From: Scatophagus argus
Lineage: Eukaryota > Chordata > Actinopteri > Scatophagidae
Assembly (NCBI RefSeq): GCF_020382885.2
Contig: NC_058494.1
Coordinates: 15,022,001-15,086,000 of the forward strand
DNA: 64,000 bases
Reading direction: 5' to 3'
Numbering within the stretch: position 1 is the stretch's first letter; each line of letters starts with the position of its first letter. The position numbers were made by a program, and so were the translations under genes. Below the pieces are notes generated by a model, which did no database searches, had not been told where the DNA came from, and worked only from the letters and a program-made list of their open reading frames with translations. This document shows, in pieces, positions 39,847 through 53,001 of the stretch.

Positions 39847-42639
39847 TGTGGCTGTATTAGGAGGCCATTAAACACAAACTGTCTGTATAATACATCTATT
39901 ATACAGACTTACCGTGCCCATCTCCATTTAGCGCTGTGTTATTTGTAGACCTATTGTCATTGGTGTGTATTAATTGCACCGAATGGTAAAGATTTGTTTT
40001 GTGCAAAGAAAAAAAAGAGAATAAATAAACTAGTAAGAACGATCACTGCGTTATGGCTGAAAAAAGGTAAACTTCACACAAACACATATCTAAATGTAAA
40101 TGTTTGCATCTTCAGTTATGGTCAACTTGAAACCAGTATCCCATTGTGTATGATATAGAGACATATGTATTGATTGACAATGTGACAGCCTTGAAACAGA
40201 GAGAATGCATCTCAGACTAGAAGGACATATTACATATCACATAATACATGCACACCTGCGCAGTGTGGTGCAATCCAATTCGACATCCCTGCAATTTCTA
40301 AAGCTTTAATCATCCAGTTTTTGTTGATTCTTTTAGAAGTGTTGACTCCAAGAGCTCTGTAGGGAGACAAAAATAACTAGAGTCTCTTACAATACAACAT
40401 AATCAACATTACGAGCTTCAGCCTTCGAACTGACCCGAGGTTTAAATAGGCGTTTTTCACAGCAGATAGAAATTCTGTTAACTATGGCTCAGTTCCATTA
40501 TGTGTCTCTGTAAGTCATGTGAGCCAACATGCACAATACTAGGACCCTGACACATACTCATTTCAGTGTGGTGCAGTTGTTTCAAAAAAGGTCTCTTATG
40601 AAAAAAAGCAATAGATGAGGTCAGGTGACATTATTATAGAGCAACACTTTCTGTGTAGACAGTCAGAGTGGATGCCTATAAAACATTAGACTGTCTTTCA
40701 CTGAATTTGAGGAAACATCCTCACGCAATCAGAGAAACATTTTATATCTATTGGGTCATGGACAAACTGAACCCCTCATCCCTTATCATGGCAGCTCCTA
40801 TACCCAGTGACACTGAGTACTACACTGGAGCTGTAACACATTTTCCAGTTCCGGTAGGCAGAAGTTAAATTGTGATTTAGAGAAAACCCAGTGACATCAC
40901 TGCCATAACGATTATGAACATAACTAAATGCAGATACAGGAAAACTGCCTTTGTAAAAGGTACAGGAGGCAATGCACGGTTCAGACAAACACAGCCTGTG
41001 GGCAAAAATGTTTTTTAGAAACTGAAAGCTGTGAAGAAGTAGATGGATTTTTTTTTTTAAAAAATAATTATTTTTGTTTATCACCAGAGATATCTGTACA
41101 CTTCCATGTCTTCTTTCATCACCGAGTGGTAATTAAAGAAAACCCCTGTGAGCATTTGCCAGGTTAAACATTTTCTAATAAAGTCAAGAAACGTTTTATC
41201 ATCAGCAAAAAGGCGGATCAATAGAGGCAACTCAATCTGATAATGTCTTCATATACGCACAACACTGAAATATAAAGCATGTGAATATAACAATAGTCTA
41301 ATAACGATCATGAGACTATTTTGAACAACACTTTTTCCCATCCGTTCACCTCAACCTCAAAGCATTTATGCATGGTTGTACAAAATCAATAAGAATGCAA
41401 TTGCTTTAACATGTATTCAGGCAAACACGCACAAAAATCCAAAAGATGACGTATATTGCAGCTAAGTTTTGATAAAAGGGATACCCTCATTAGGAGTCAC
41501 CAAGTCAACATATTATGTGTCATAGTGCTCAGATAACCAGAATTATCATTGTGCTTAGAGTTCAATTCAACAGATGCCTCAATGAAGTGCTTTGAGGTGG
41601 ACAAAGTTTTGTGGATGAATTTTGCTGCTCACAAAGCAAAGCAGACTGCTGCTTAACTCTGATGCACCAAAACAAGGATGGAGTTCAGAGTTCAGAGGAA
41701 ACATGACTAAATGTGACTTGAATAAATCTTCAAACATTACCTCGCCTATGAATATTTCTGCCAGAGTCACTACTTTTTAGTTATTAGGAGCTCAAGTCCT
41801 ATGGCTCATCAGGCAATCATGCTATGTCCTTGCCAATCAATACTGAGTGTTGCTATCTAGAAACATTAAACAAAAGTGTCGATTAGTGTGCTTTCAGTCT
41901 GCTTCCATGTTAGTGGATGAATCTGACACATACAGCTCCCTTATTGAATCCTCAGGTATTGTATTTCTGACATCTGTGTTACTGTAAATGATGCTAATGC
42001 TAATGATGGTGAGGCAGAACTGCTGTTTCTATTTTGATAGCCACTGGGTTAATTCACGACCTCTTATATGAGCCAAGAGAGCTAGAAATAGGCCGGTTTT
42101 AGCCCAAATTCCTACATGAATTTATTCTGTTTACAAGATTCATTATTCAAAGGTAGGTTAGTTCAATTTATGTGAATTATTAACAATTAAATACCATCTG
42201 CTCCTACTGGTCTTTCAAGTACACAGACTGTTAAACCAAACTCCATTCTACAAGTTGGTATTTTAAGGTATATTTGTTCATATCTGTTCACTTGCCAGGT
42301 CCCACAGTTTACCATGTTCATGCTGTGTGGATGGCCTGAAGCCACAGACTACTTCATGAACATGACTTGAGAGAAAGTGATAATTATGTCCCAGGTAATT
42401 ATTGTATATATATTATTTTAACTTAGAAGTTCTCACTCAGGAAACTGGGGGGCAGGATCAGGCCTGAGTTTATGGAGCTTAAGCACCAAATATTTTCTAT
42501 GTTACTCTACGCAAATGTGCTGATTATAATACAGAAATATGAGAAGAAGAAGAAAAAGAAGGTGAATTCATCTGTATAGCATTTGGTATTGCTCTATTTA
42601 TCAATTGACCCATGAGCCAAAGTCACTGCAAGATTTCAG

Positions 42640-42800
42640 GGACAAACTAACCCCCAATATGCTCCCCGGGCGCTTGATGCAGCCCACTGCTCCTGTGTGT
42701 TTCACTGCATGTTGCGTGTGTGTGTTTCAATCAGTGATGGGTTAAATGCAGAGAAGTAATTTCCCAGTTTGGGATTAATAAAGTAACTTAAATTAAAATT
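42640..42800 (+). repeat. Candidate retroposon (SINE/LINE) 3' end
   Basis: Phrases 'aacccccaatatgctccccgg', 'gtgtgtttcactgcatgttg', 'gatgggttaaatgcagag' and the end 'gggattaataaagtaac' match a repeat I have seen widely in spiny-rayed fish genomes. The family name and 5' boundary cannot be given from sequence alone. Confidence 0.5.
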
Positions 42801-44279
42801 AAATATTAAAAAATTAAAAATAACCTGGTTTTTGACAACAAAAGCAGTTTGGTAAAAAAACAAGGAAAGATCATAGTTTTGACTGCATGTTAATCATCAC
42901 TTTTTCTGTATGAAACCCACAATGCCTCAATGAATTTTATTATCTATACAGTGTTCAACATCCTCTGTCCTTATGGAACAGGGAAATAAAATGTAGGAAA
43001 GATAAGGAAGAGCCACAGAGAAGAGCTCCTTCTCCCAGGACGTACAGACATCTTTGAAGAAATGCAGTGTTTATCAGTAGTTTGCAGTTTGTTCTATTCT
43101 TGTTAGCAAGATGAACATGAGCTATAAGTACTGGTGTAGAGCTGCATTGAGACTGAGCCACCAACCCACCAAAAAGGTAGTGCCAACAGGTGCAAGTTCC
43201 AAACAAAAGAAAAGAGCACTAACTGGCAGTTAAGACAAACAACTCACATGATCTTTCCCTAACCTGCTAAAAAAAAAACTTTAATGATGCTGTTTGGGTT
43301 TTTGTTTTGTGTTTTTTTTTTTTTTGCAAGATGCAGATAACAAATAAAGCTTATTGTTAGTGAATGTTTTATTGATACATTCAATTTTAACATTTTTGAG
43401 ACTTGCCAGTTACACTAATTAACAATATTTCCTCAAGATGTTGCTGGAAGACATATTGCATCCTACAAAAGGTTGTGTATGAACAGAGGAAACACAGTTG
43501 AGGACTGGGTAGAAATGCAGAAATTACTGTATGAAATGCACAGTGTAAGAGATGCTAAAACAGACAGAACACATCATTACAATATCCACATAATATCCAT
43601 CCAAAGTAACAACAAAATAGACAAAGTACTACCTCATTAAGAAAGATAAAGAAAAGGGCCAAAAGCCATTTCTCTCAACATGACATCCCATCAAGGTCAG
43701 TTTGTGGAGCTTTCACATCTCGCCTCAAGTGCACTGCACGCCTCATCTTGTGAATGCACATTTAAACAATGGGGAATCTGTCTGTCAGTAAGACAAATTC
43801 AGTCCTCATGGCCCACCCGCTAGGAGGTCCAGAGAAACGGACAGAACAGCTCTGCAGCAGCTACGTCACCGTGGAGCTGCAGACACATGAGACAAATTGC
43901 CCAAAATCATTCTCTGGGTGACTCCCACTTAGCTCCTTTCACACAGAGCCAATTCTGAACACACACACGCCATCACACACACTAAGAGCCATAGACCCAT
44001 GGTGTTGTAATGCGTGCAAGCATCCACCCACACATGCACACACACACTACACACACAAACACACACACACACACATTTAAACACTCGCTCACTCATACAG
44101 ATAACTCTCACAGCATGCCAGAACTGGGGTCACAGCCACTCATTGCGAATGAGTGCCAAATAGACTTGAGCAGATGAAGAGATGAGGGGAGCCCAAACAC
44201 ACACACTCTCTCTTTCTCTGTGTCTCTCTCTTAGTTCCTGTATGCCCCCATGTCTGTTTGTCTCAGTGCTTCAGCCTAA

Positions 44280-44500
44280 ACTTACACTGTTTTTCACCCA
44301 TTAGCCTTATTAATCATTTTAATCAGCGCAGCGTTCACACTCGTTAGCATCAAGGTTAGCCGCATGGCGACCCAGTGGGGATTAAAATTCTGCAGGTTAG
44401 CCATGATGTCAACCACGGCCTCAGAAGCTAAATACATCCCATTAGCAGCCAATAGGTGACTTGTTCTCAATTACTGACCAATACAAGATAACCACACTTA
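44280..44500. promoter_or_regulatory. Candidate conserved non-coding element
   Basis: Unlike its CA-rich surroundings, this stretch is complex sequence dense in homeodomain-type cores, including CATTAGCCTTATTAATC, ATTTTAATCAGCG and GATTAAAATTC. It also has a CCAAT (AGCCAATAGG). Its texture is that of a developmental enhancer. Conservation cannot be tested here. Confidence 0.3.
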
Positions 44501-44762
44501 ACGACATTTCGAAAAAGAAGCTCTGCATGAAATGCACACGCACATATGCTCAAATGCTTCCACGTGCACATGCATGCACGCACACACAAACACCCACGCA
44601 CACAGACAAAGTGAAGAAGTAGAGCAAGTTAAATGAAGCAAGAGAGACAAGGAGAGATGAGTTAAATGAAGGAGAGAAGAGGAGCTTTCCCCTCCACCTC
44701 ATTCTAATCTGTTGTGATTGTATCCATAGTCAGGTCTGTCCATGGCCAGATGGCCCAGAACA

Positions 44763-44763
<1 letters not shown>

Positions 44764-44823
<60 letters not shown>
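44764..44823 (+). repeat. (CA)n microsatellite, about 30 units
   Basis: The longest uninterrupted dinucleotide array in the window. An imperfect CA-rich segment also lies at about 44036-44074, and CA-rich words are scattered across 44530-44610. Confidence 0.97.
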
Positions 44824-44826
<3 letters not shown>

Positions 44827-45316
44827 TGAGAAAGCTTAAATTCTCACAGGAAAGGAAAGAAATCAGAAATATGGAAAAGTTGCTAAATCTCTCAATGCAC
44901 CATATTACTTTCCCCTAACATATAATTGGCGTAAATAAAAAGGACACAGAAAACTAGAAAAGGCTAAAAGATATTCAATTAGAAAGGGGGAAATGAAAGA
45001 TGAAAGAGAATAAAAACAAAGAAAAAGCAGTAATAAACAAAATGAGGGAAAATAAAGGACAAAATAAGGTTTGTGTATCTCCTCTTATGTTGTTGGAGCT
45101 TGTGACCGTTTCGACCCGCTAGCAAAGGGTTTCTGTTCAATCACACTTTCCTCTGAGATGGAAATTATAGTGCTCTCTTCAGTGCCTCACAGCACACATA
45201 TTCATGTGCATGCGCAAAACCTTGGACTTGCACACATAAGCGAACATTCCTGCCCTTAGTACATGGACTTACATGCATCCACACACTGTGCTTGTCTTTG
45301 AATATCCAGAAAATGC

Positions 45317-45343
45317 CTGGCTGGCTGACTGGCTGGCTGGCTG
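45317..45343 (+). repeat. (GGCT)n short tandem repeat
   Basis: About six GGCT units, one interrupted by GACT. Confidence 0.9.
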
Positions 45344-45666
45344 AATGCTCAGGGGCAAGTCTGACATGAATCCTGTCTGATGCCTGTTGTTGCTCTCCGA
45401 TAATTCAATTAGGAGGGAGGATGGCCCGTGCACTGCTGCACACACCGGTCCAAAGTTGTACTAAAACCCCAGGCCATGAGCTAATAGTTGGATAAAGGAT
45501 GCATTACATCATGTTACCTGCATGCACTGACAAGAAGAGACAAGGGATGACCTGTGGGGTTTCTTAGTTGGCTCAATATATATGACTAGACTGAATGGTA
45601 GGAAGGCTGCTTTAATCCACAAACTCCGTGGACACACTCATACATACAGAGAACATATTACACCAT

Positions 45667-46168
45667 AAAAAAGTATTGGGACACCTCACCATCATAACAT
45701 CTGAGACTTTAATGACATCACATTCCAGATACACAGACAGCTTTGCAGCTATAACAGCTTCCACACTGCTGGGAAGGCTTTCCACAAGATTTCCAAGTGT
45801 TTCTGTCTGAATTTTTGCTCGTTCATGCAGTAGAGCCTTTGTGAGGCACTGATGATGTTGGACAAAAAGGCCTGGCTGGCAATCTGTTCAAGTTTATCCC
45901 AAAGGTGTTTGATGAGTTGAGGTCAGGGCTCTGTGCAGGCCAATCAAATTCTTCCACACCAAACTCATCCAACCATGTCTATAGACCTTGCTTTGTGCAC
46001 TGGGGCACAGTCATGCTGGAATAGAAAAGGGCCTTCCCCAAACTGTTGTCACAAAGTTGGAAGCATGGCATTGTCCAAAATGTCTTGGTGTGCTGAAGCA
46101 TTAAGATTTTCCTTTACAAGAATTAAGGGGCCAAGCACAACCCCTGGAAAACAACTCCATCCCTAAAT
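45667..46168 (-). mobile_element. Decayed Tc1-like transposon fragment
   Basis: The left end AAAAAAGTATTGGGACACCT resembles the terminal repeat of a common fish Tc1 family. The minus strand reads broken transposase: GPLILVKENLNASAHQDILD, NAMLPTL, then FQHDCAPVHKARS (second catalytic Asp) and EFDWPAQSPDLN. After DLN a one-base deletion shifts the frame, and the codon for the catalytic Glu in the usual IEHLW reads as Lys. Several stops are also present. The right end is missing, since similarity stops near 46168. It is dead as a transposon. Confidence 0.88.
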
Positions 46169-46369
46169 TTCTGTCTATATGGCATATGTACAAAAAGTAC
46201 AGGTGTGACGGTTGATAGCAGTGTACATACCATATTTACAGTGCATTCAAATAACTACACCCTGTCTATAGCAACATTTTAAGACAGGCAACAAATTTGT
46301 GGCAAAAACTTGAAAATATAAGTGGAAAAACTTAACAAATGCAGAGTGAAAATCAGATGCTATTCAGCA

Positions 46370-46680
46370 GTCACAAGATCTCACACCAATTAAGCACCTG
46401 TGGAAGATTTTGAACCAGCAGCGCTCTCCACCACAATCAAAATAATATCTTTTGTTAGAATGGTGTTCATCCCTCCAGTTCCACAGACTTGCAGAATCTG
46501 TGCCAAGAGGAGCTAAAGCTGTTTTGGCAGCTTTCGGCGGCCCAACAATTAAGTGTATTATGTTGTTTGTTATATGTTGGTCGTGCACATCCAGATGCTG
46601 TTTAAGGGAAGACCAATGGAATACAGCCATGAAAATGTGAAGAAAGGGCCACACATTTATCTCCCTTAAGTGCATTTTTG
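46370..46680 (+). mobile_element. Second Tc1/mariner-type transposase remnant
   Basis: Starting at 46377 the plus strand reads [15 protein letters not shown], the block with the third catalytic residue of DD34E transposases, but with Lys in place of Glu. After a frameshift it continues [28 protein letters not shown] from about 46455, matching the C-terminal end of such transposases. It lies head on to the fragment at 45667-46168 and belongs to a different family. No terminal repeats were recognised. Confidence 0.75.
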
Positions 46681-48849
46681 ATATGTCAATAATCTTTACT
46701 TAAGGGAGCTTGTGACTTTTTTCCTTTAATTTCACACCCACCTACAATGCACGTTTATTTATTTGTTAACAACATTTCGATAACAAGGAAATTCAAAGTG
46801 CGTAAACATATGCAGTGCCCAGCCCAAGGAAGAGAGATGGTGATGATGTTCAGCAAGGCTTAGAACTGAACTTCCTCACACATCGCTCACACACTATAAA
46901 AACACAAGCACAAGCAGATCACATATGGTCATCTCAGTTGAAAGAGAGAAACAGAAAAGTCACTCATCCATAAAAAAATCTCTACCCCACCCCCCTAATC
47001 CACCACACAAACACACACCCACACGCAATGCCTTGCCTTTCTTGACCTCCTTCTGCCTCACTGCTCCACTAATGTCATTCTAGACATGACACCAATATTT
47101 TCCTCCTCATACATGTTGAAGAGCAGTGAACATCGTGCCCTCTTAAGTAGGGCAAGCAGAGGGCAAGCGGAGGGCTAGCATAGCGTGGCTAGCATGTACA
47201 GATGATTCTATGTGTGTAGATCTGTATGCGCTAGTGTGTTGTTCTTCATATCTTTAAAAGGCAGCACTATTGTTGGAGGGGAGATTGGGCCTCTGAAAGC
47301 AAAATTCACTCAGGAAGCATTTGTTCCGGGAGGAGATGAGTAAGGAGATGAGTTGTTTACCTACAAAGACACACATATTCAAACACACTCTGTATACACA
47401 CACAGACTACGAGTGAACTCAAGCACACTCATACACACTTACCTCTCCTGAGGCAGAGGGAGGGGGGATGAGCTGATGGAGGGTTGCAGGTAGTGGATGA
47501 TATTAAGGATGTCTTATTTTTAGGGGCAGAAGGGAATCGGTGAGCTTAGACGGCACCCTTTTCACAGATGAAAACTACACAAGAGTCATGAAAAATAGAT
47601 GAATGGAAAGCTTTCCTTCCTGAATCATGGAGAGATCGAGGTAGAGGAAGACAACAGAGGGGTAATAACTGAAGATAGAGGCTATTTATCCTTCCTCTGA
47701 GTGGTTTCACTGTGACCCCCTCCTCAGGGCACTTTGCCTTCAAGCACAACCGAAGCCACGCGCACACGCACACACATGCTCCCAAACGCACACATAATGG
47801 TTCACAAGTTCAACAGGACCCCTTTAACATGTGAAGTGATCACATATGGTGCTCTTTGCCAGGTCAGGCACGCACAGTGTAAACCTCTAGCCTTTATTTT
47901 GGCAGGGTATTCCCACTGAGATAGGAAGAAAGTCGAGCTGAGAACATAGCAGGACATACAAATCGTGTAAAGACATAATACGTCTAGAAAGACAACACAG
48001 AAATGAACCAATGATGCAAGAGGAACAGGAAGAGAGAGAGAGATGGGGGTAGTACAGTATCTAAATGCCATACAGACAGAAACTAATTCAAAGCCTTAAC
48101 AACTCCCAATAGAATCATCTTTCATAGTTGTATCAACTGCTTTGAACTCAGTGAGAAAAAGCTCGTTCTTCAAATGTGAAATCTTCCTGCAGGCTGTTCC
48201 TCACTGTGAGGGCAGACATCGAGATAGAATTCTAGCCCATATTTGTTCACAAAGCTTTTGGGACAGTCAGCAGAAGGGAACCTTGGGAACTCCTGCTAGA
48301 GCCACCTCTACAGTCTTCCCTAATCTAAATACATAAATAAGGGGAGTACAGGCAGAATGAATTCATGAATAAATATAAGATACACAGTGACAGAGCATTC
48401 ATAAGGACAAGAAATATGATTTTTGTTTTTCTTTTCTTTTTTTGTATTTTCTTTCCTAACAAATCACAGAACACAATTATGAAGTGTCTAATACGCTGAG
48501 ACACTGAGCAAAAAAGCACACCCAAGAAGGAGTGTTCGTTACTGTACACACAGCTTTCTTTCAAACACTCGAAACATTTTTTTCTGTCAACCTTTAACCT
48601 CAACTTTAGGACGTGAAGATCATCAACACCAGTCATGGCTTTTTAACTGTTTTTAATTACAACTGATGTTACATTTTTGACAGAACAGTTGTTCTATCTT
48701 CAAGACTCCTTGCTAAAGTTATCTGCTGAGCCATGCTTGCAATTTAGAATGGAAACAAATATGTTGTTTTGCAACAGTTTGAGTGTCTGGGCATGGATGC
48801 AGTTATAGACCAGTACTCAGACAACTCCTGTGCATTGAGGGTGGGACCT

Positions 48850-48871
48850 CTGTGTGTGTGTGTGTGTGTGT
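48850..48871 (+). repeat. (TG)n microsatellite
   Basis: About ten TG units followed by CTGTGTG. Confidence 0.9.
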
Positions 48872-49497
48872 CTGTGTGTTGGGGGTTACTGGGTATGCAA
48901 TGTTTAAGTGGGTGGTACGAGTCAAAGAAGATCCACGTGATTGCCAGAACCCAAGGTTTCCTAGCAATACACTGCATTGTAAACAGATGAGTAATTTTAT
49001 TCGCTTCACTAGGCAGTGATATTAATGTTGTAGCTGATCAGTGTCTGTTAGCAACAATATATATATAGGGTATATATATGTACACAGACACAGTTCAGAG
49101 TATAATGCAGACATCAAACCAAATTCATGTCAAATTAAATTTGAATTTGTTTGTAAATTATCTAAATGCCATGAAAAGACTTTCTGCTAAAACATGGTGG
49201 TGTGGGCCATAAAAAGCTTTTTAATACATTCATAATTAATAACTGAGTGTGATGAAAAGCATAAAGTAAAAGTACATTCTGGATTTTTCTTTCTTTCAGC
49301 ATAATCAGATTCATGAAAAGATTCTACTTGATGGCATACGGGTTCAGTCTGATATTAATCTATGGGAAACTACTGCACTGGACATACAGTACTATTTTTA
49401 TTTACCATCCATTAGTCCATTTTGTTGGGAGGCTTTCTTTATATACAGTCTACTGCAGGAACACATACTTCTTCACAATGAGTGCATCACTGTATTA

Positions 49498-49525
49498 CAC
49501 TGTGTGTGTGTGTGTGTGTGTGTGT
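49498..49525 (+). repeat. (TG)n microsatellite
   Basis: About 13 TG units. Confidence 0.92.
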
Positions 49526-50339
49526 TTGTAGAATTAAGTATATGTGTGTCTGTCATCTGGCCTGTGTTAGCACTTTGATGTGATCTGAGCACTTGTGATC
49601 TGTGATTTTGGGGCCTCAGTGGCCTGTGGGACAAAAAACACCATGGTGTCATCATGTTTTAAATCTGTCTCTTCTGCTCTGCTAATTGGTAAGAGCCACA
49701 GGCCCTACTACAAGACAAACGCAGTGCTATCAGGCCCACAGGGACATTGGTATGTGTGCAAGTATGTGTGTGTGTGATTGTAAGTGGGCAGCTGATTAGG
49801 TATTCAGGAGTGGATGTGTATCGGTGGGTGTGTTTGCTACGAGAATGATGATGAATTTTCTAATATGAAACCTATGCATGATTATTCTGTATGTGTGCAT
49901 AAGCCTTGTCATGTCTATGGTTGTGGGCTACAATCTATCATATCTATTTACTGAGCATAATTTGTGATTTTTCTTTCTTGCATGTGTGCATATAAGTGAG
50001 TGTGTTAGTATGACTGAATCTTGTTCTTGTGCTTTTGTCACAAGACTTTCTCTGCCTGTCCCCTGTTCAACCTTATCCAGTCGACAATTCTTGACAGCAT
50101 GCTCGAGGTGGACAAGGTCAGACCTCTCCACTGTGTCTAAACAACTATTCGTACTTTAAACGGTCCCCTCTGCGAGCCTTGCGTTGTCCACCAGCAGCCA
50201 TCTTGTGCCCTGAGCCGCCCGTTTCTCCCTGACAAGTTCAATGGCTGCCTGGCTGTGGGTCATGCCTGAACACGTGGGGCTGTATCTTGTCAGGAACCTG
50301 ATGGCTCTACACTAGGGCTGCTTATCTCACAGACAGCCT

Positions 50340-50960
50340 CACTGGCAGCACTGCGGCAGGTGAAAGAGAAGGAACAAGAGGAGGGAAAAGTAGGAAGGAA
50401 AGGAGAATCGAGAGGAGGGGATGGGAACGGGGGATGAGCGACACGGCTAGGGAGGGTGTGAGCAACCAAAGTTAAAAAAGGGGATGACTAAATAAAGAAA
50501 AGAGGAAAAGAAGGGCATAGTTTGGAAGAGATTGTAGAGCTGAGGGGGAGATGAACTGCAAGAAGAAAAGTCAGGATTTGAGCGAGACTAAATGGGCGAT
50601 GAAAGGAGAGATTTAAAAAGGAAATGGGGGTTTTAAGAGGATGGGATGAGGTGAAGTGGACATAGAGAGAAGGAAAGATGTGAGAGGGAATGAAATGCAG
50701 AGTAATATGATGAAAAAGTGGGGAGGAAAGGAGCCAGTTAGTGGGGAAGGAATAAGGCCAATGATAAAGGCAAAAGGTTGATTAATGAAGGCATGTGATG
50801 TCAGTTCTAAGCTAAACTAAAAAATGGGTGGCATGAATGTGATGCAGAAATGTTGATGACCCTGAAAAAAAAGGAGAATTACTAAAGCAGCAGGAGAGAT
50901 CTAAACAGGAAGTAGAGAGGGAAGGTAGATAAGAAAATAGAGGAAGGATAAACTTCCTTT
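50340..50960 (+). repeat. Purine-rich (GA-rich) tract of about 600 bp
   Basis: The plus strand is overwhelmingly A and G, with words such as GAAAGGAGAATCGAGAGGAGG and GGGAAGGTAGATAAGAAAATAG and only sparse pyrimidines. It has no short period, so it is strand-biased low complexity and not a microsatellite. A pyrimidine-rich counterpart lies at about 51525-51620. Confidence 0.8.
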
Positions 50961-51420
50961 GGGTCTTGTGAGTGAAAGGAAGGGTCTAAGGGGAGAGGCA
51001 GATGTGAAGACAGGTTCAGCACTTATGCAGTCAGGCATCAGAGATACAAGACCGATAGAGTGGAGAGATCCAGGTAGGTCAGAAGCAACTGTTACCACCA
51101 AGGCTGATGCTCATTTCACTTTTAATCTCTCCATTTAGAGAGAAAATTGCTTTTTTTTTCAGAATACAAGGGCAGTAACACCAAGGTCAAGTTTTACCCA
51201 CACAGCCTGTGAAATCTATGTGAATACTCTGTATGTAGCACATACAATAGAGCAGTGGTCTGACAAAACTAATGATGCAAGCAAAAAACTTTCTGTCCAG
51301 TAAGTACAGTACAGCTGTGTGTTCATATCGGATAAGTGCAGCTGCATCCACCTCACAGGTGACCTTTTAAAGCTGGATGGTGTGACTGTAATATCTCACC
51401 TCCTCGTCCCACCTCTCTCC

Positions 51421-51455
51421 ACACACACACACACACGCACGCACAAACACACACG
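51421..51455 (+). repeat. Imperfect (CA)n microsatellite
   Basis: CACACACACACACACGCACG followed by further CA-rich words. Confidence 0.8.
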
Positions 51456-52493
51456 CTCACTTAGCCATCTTTCCCTTCTTTTGTATAATAGAGGCAATTA
51501 CCTCTCATCTTTTCATCTTATTTAAAACCTCCTCCTCCTCCTCCCATATTCTTTCTTTCTTTCTCCGTTTGCCTATCACTTCATTTCTCAGCAGTCTCCT
51601 TTTCTTCCACCACACCCCTAAACTGTCTCTTTTTTTCTGTGAAAATGAAGTCTATTTCCCTAAAAGCTGACAGGGAGGTTCTGATGGTGATTTGGCAGCG
51701 TGTCATTGTGGGTAATGGCGTTTGGAGTTCCCAGTTTCATTGGACTACACGATAAAGTGTTTGATCTATATGCGCCCTTCTTAGCACTCCTCTCCTTTTT
51801 TTTCACCATAGAGATCTTTGACAGGCGTAGAAATGAGTCGGAAAACTCTAAGAGATTTTTCAATCTCTTCTGAAAGGAAATTGGAGCACAGGGGTGGGTG
51901 GGCTGGTGGAATGGACAAAATCTCATATATTTCAGGAGTTTTCAGAAGTTTTTTTCATGGCAGAATTCTAGTTTTAATATTTCAAGTACCCAATTGAGGT
52001 ATTATGGTTCCGGGCTGCATTATAGACTCTACATAGCTTCCCTTGTGCGAGTGAAATCCCTCTCCAAAGCAGCAAATACATTTAGAACTGAAACCTATTT
52101 CTGTTGAAGTGGGGTTGGAGTGTTTTGTGTGGAATATATGCTATTTAAGTATCTGATTATAGTGCTTCCATCCAGTAAAAGAGAAAATGATACAAAGCCC
52201 ACATAGTAGTTGCTGGTCTTGTGTCTTAACCAAGTGCACTGATTATTGAGGCTTTGTGTCAGCAAGCAATGGGCTGCATGCTGAGAAAGAAAGGCTGGAG
52301 AAAGTTTGATTGAGAGGGAGAGACAGATAGGAAGAGGAGCTTTTCAGATGTGTTAACCAATCATGCTGTAATGAATGCGTGCCATCTGTCTCTGCACCTC
52401 TATTAAAAACTCCTTCAGAGAAACCACAATCACGTTACATGCATACACACTCACACACTCTTCCAGCACCTCTAATTGCTGCGTGGGCAGCCA

Positions 52494-52516
52494 CCTTTGA
52501 CATGCTCAATCAAAGG
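52494..52516. promoter_or_regulatory. Paired TCF/LEF motifs in opposite orientation
   Basis: CCTTTGAC at 52494-52501 and AATCAAAGG at 52508-52516 are two TCF/LEF-type sites (CCTTTGA/T), facing each other 6 bp apart. They lie just after a TAATTGC homeobox-type word. Sequence match only. Confidence 0.4.
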
Positions 52517-52963
52517 ACCTTCACACTTACGCGTGTAGACGCACAAGCCCATGTGTCTGCATACTGCTCACAGTCCCACAAACAAATGCAAAGATGCACA
52601 TACATTTCCAATAAAGTATAATGAGAGATAGATCAATTTCATACATTTTAAAATCCCCCCCAAGGTTGTGTAAAAGTGCTCGGACACACAGCTAGTGAGA
52701 AAGCAAAAATGGACAGTGTGTTTGTGAAGCTGTGAGTGTTGGATCGAGCTAATGAAGTTAAGAAAAGAGGTTGGAGGAAGTGTGGGCGGATGTCTTGCTA
52801 GCAATCTTAATAAATATCACATTCACTTTTAATTAACAACATTTTCCTGTGATGACAAGGTACAAACAACCAACAGCATACAATCATGCTTGTGGAGGAG
52901 CGTTTGCACATGATCATGCCTGTGTCTGTGAATGTGCATGCGTGGGTGTCTGTCAATGTTTGG

Positions 52964-52966
<3 letters not shown>

Positions 52967-52999
<33 letters not shown>
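52967..52999 (+). repeat. (TG)n microsatellite
   Basis: About 16 uninterrupted TG units. Confidence 0.95.

Positions 53000-53001
<2 letters not shown>

Larger units (their letters stand above)
37375..44020. other. Non-coding gene-desert DNA, first part
   Basis: No coding exon or RNA gene was recognised. The stretch includes a second copy of the AAGTGTATGTACACTTAT palindrome (38463-38480) and T-rich runs at about 39110-39140 and 43308-43325. It also holds a CTCF-like motif (39833-39846) and a possible retroposon tail (42640-42800). Open frames of up to 175 residues (38376-38903) run through low-complexity sequence and have no domain signature. Confidence 0.6.
46681..50340. other. Non-coding gene-desert DNA, middle part
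   Basis: No gene was recognised. Contents: CA- and TG-rich words; TG microsatellites at 48850-48871 and 49498-49525; a TA run near 49059-49080; a T-rich run at 48421-48450. A non-repetitive stretch at about 50160-50340 has balanced composition and could be a conserved element. Open frames over the TG runs are artefacts. Confidence 0.6.
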
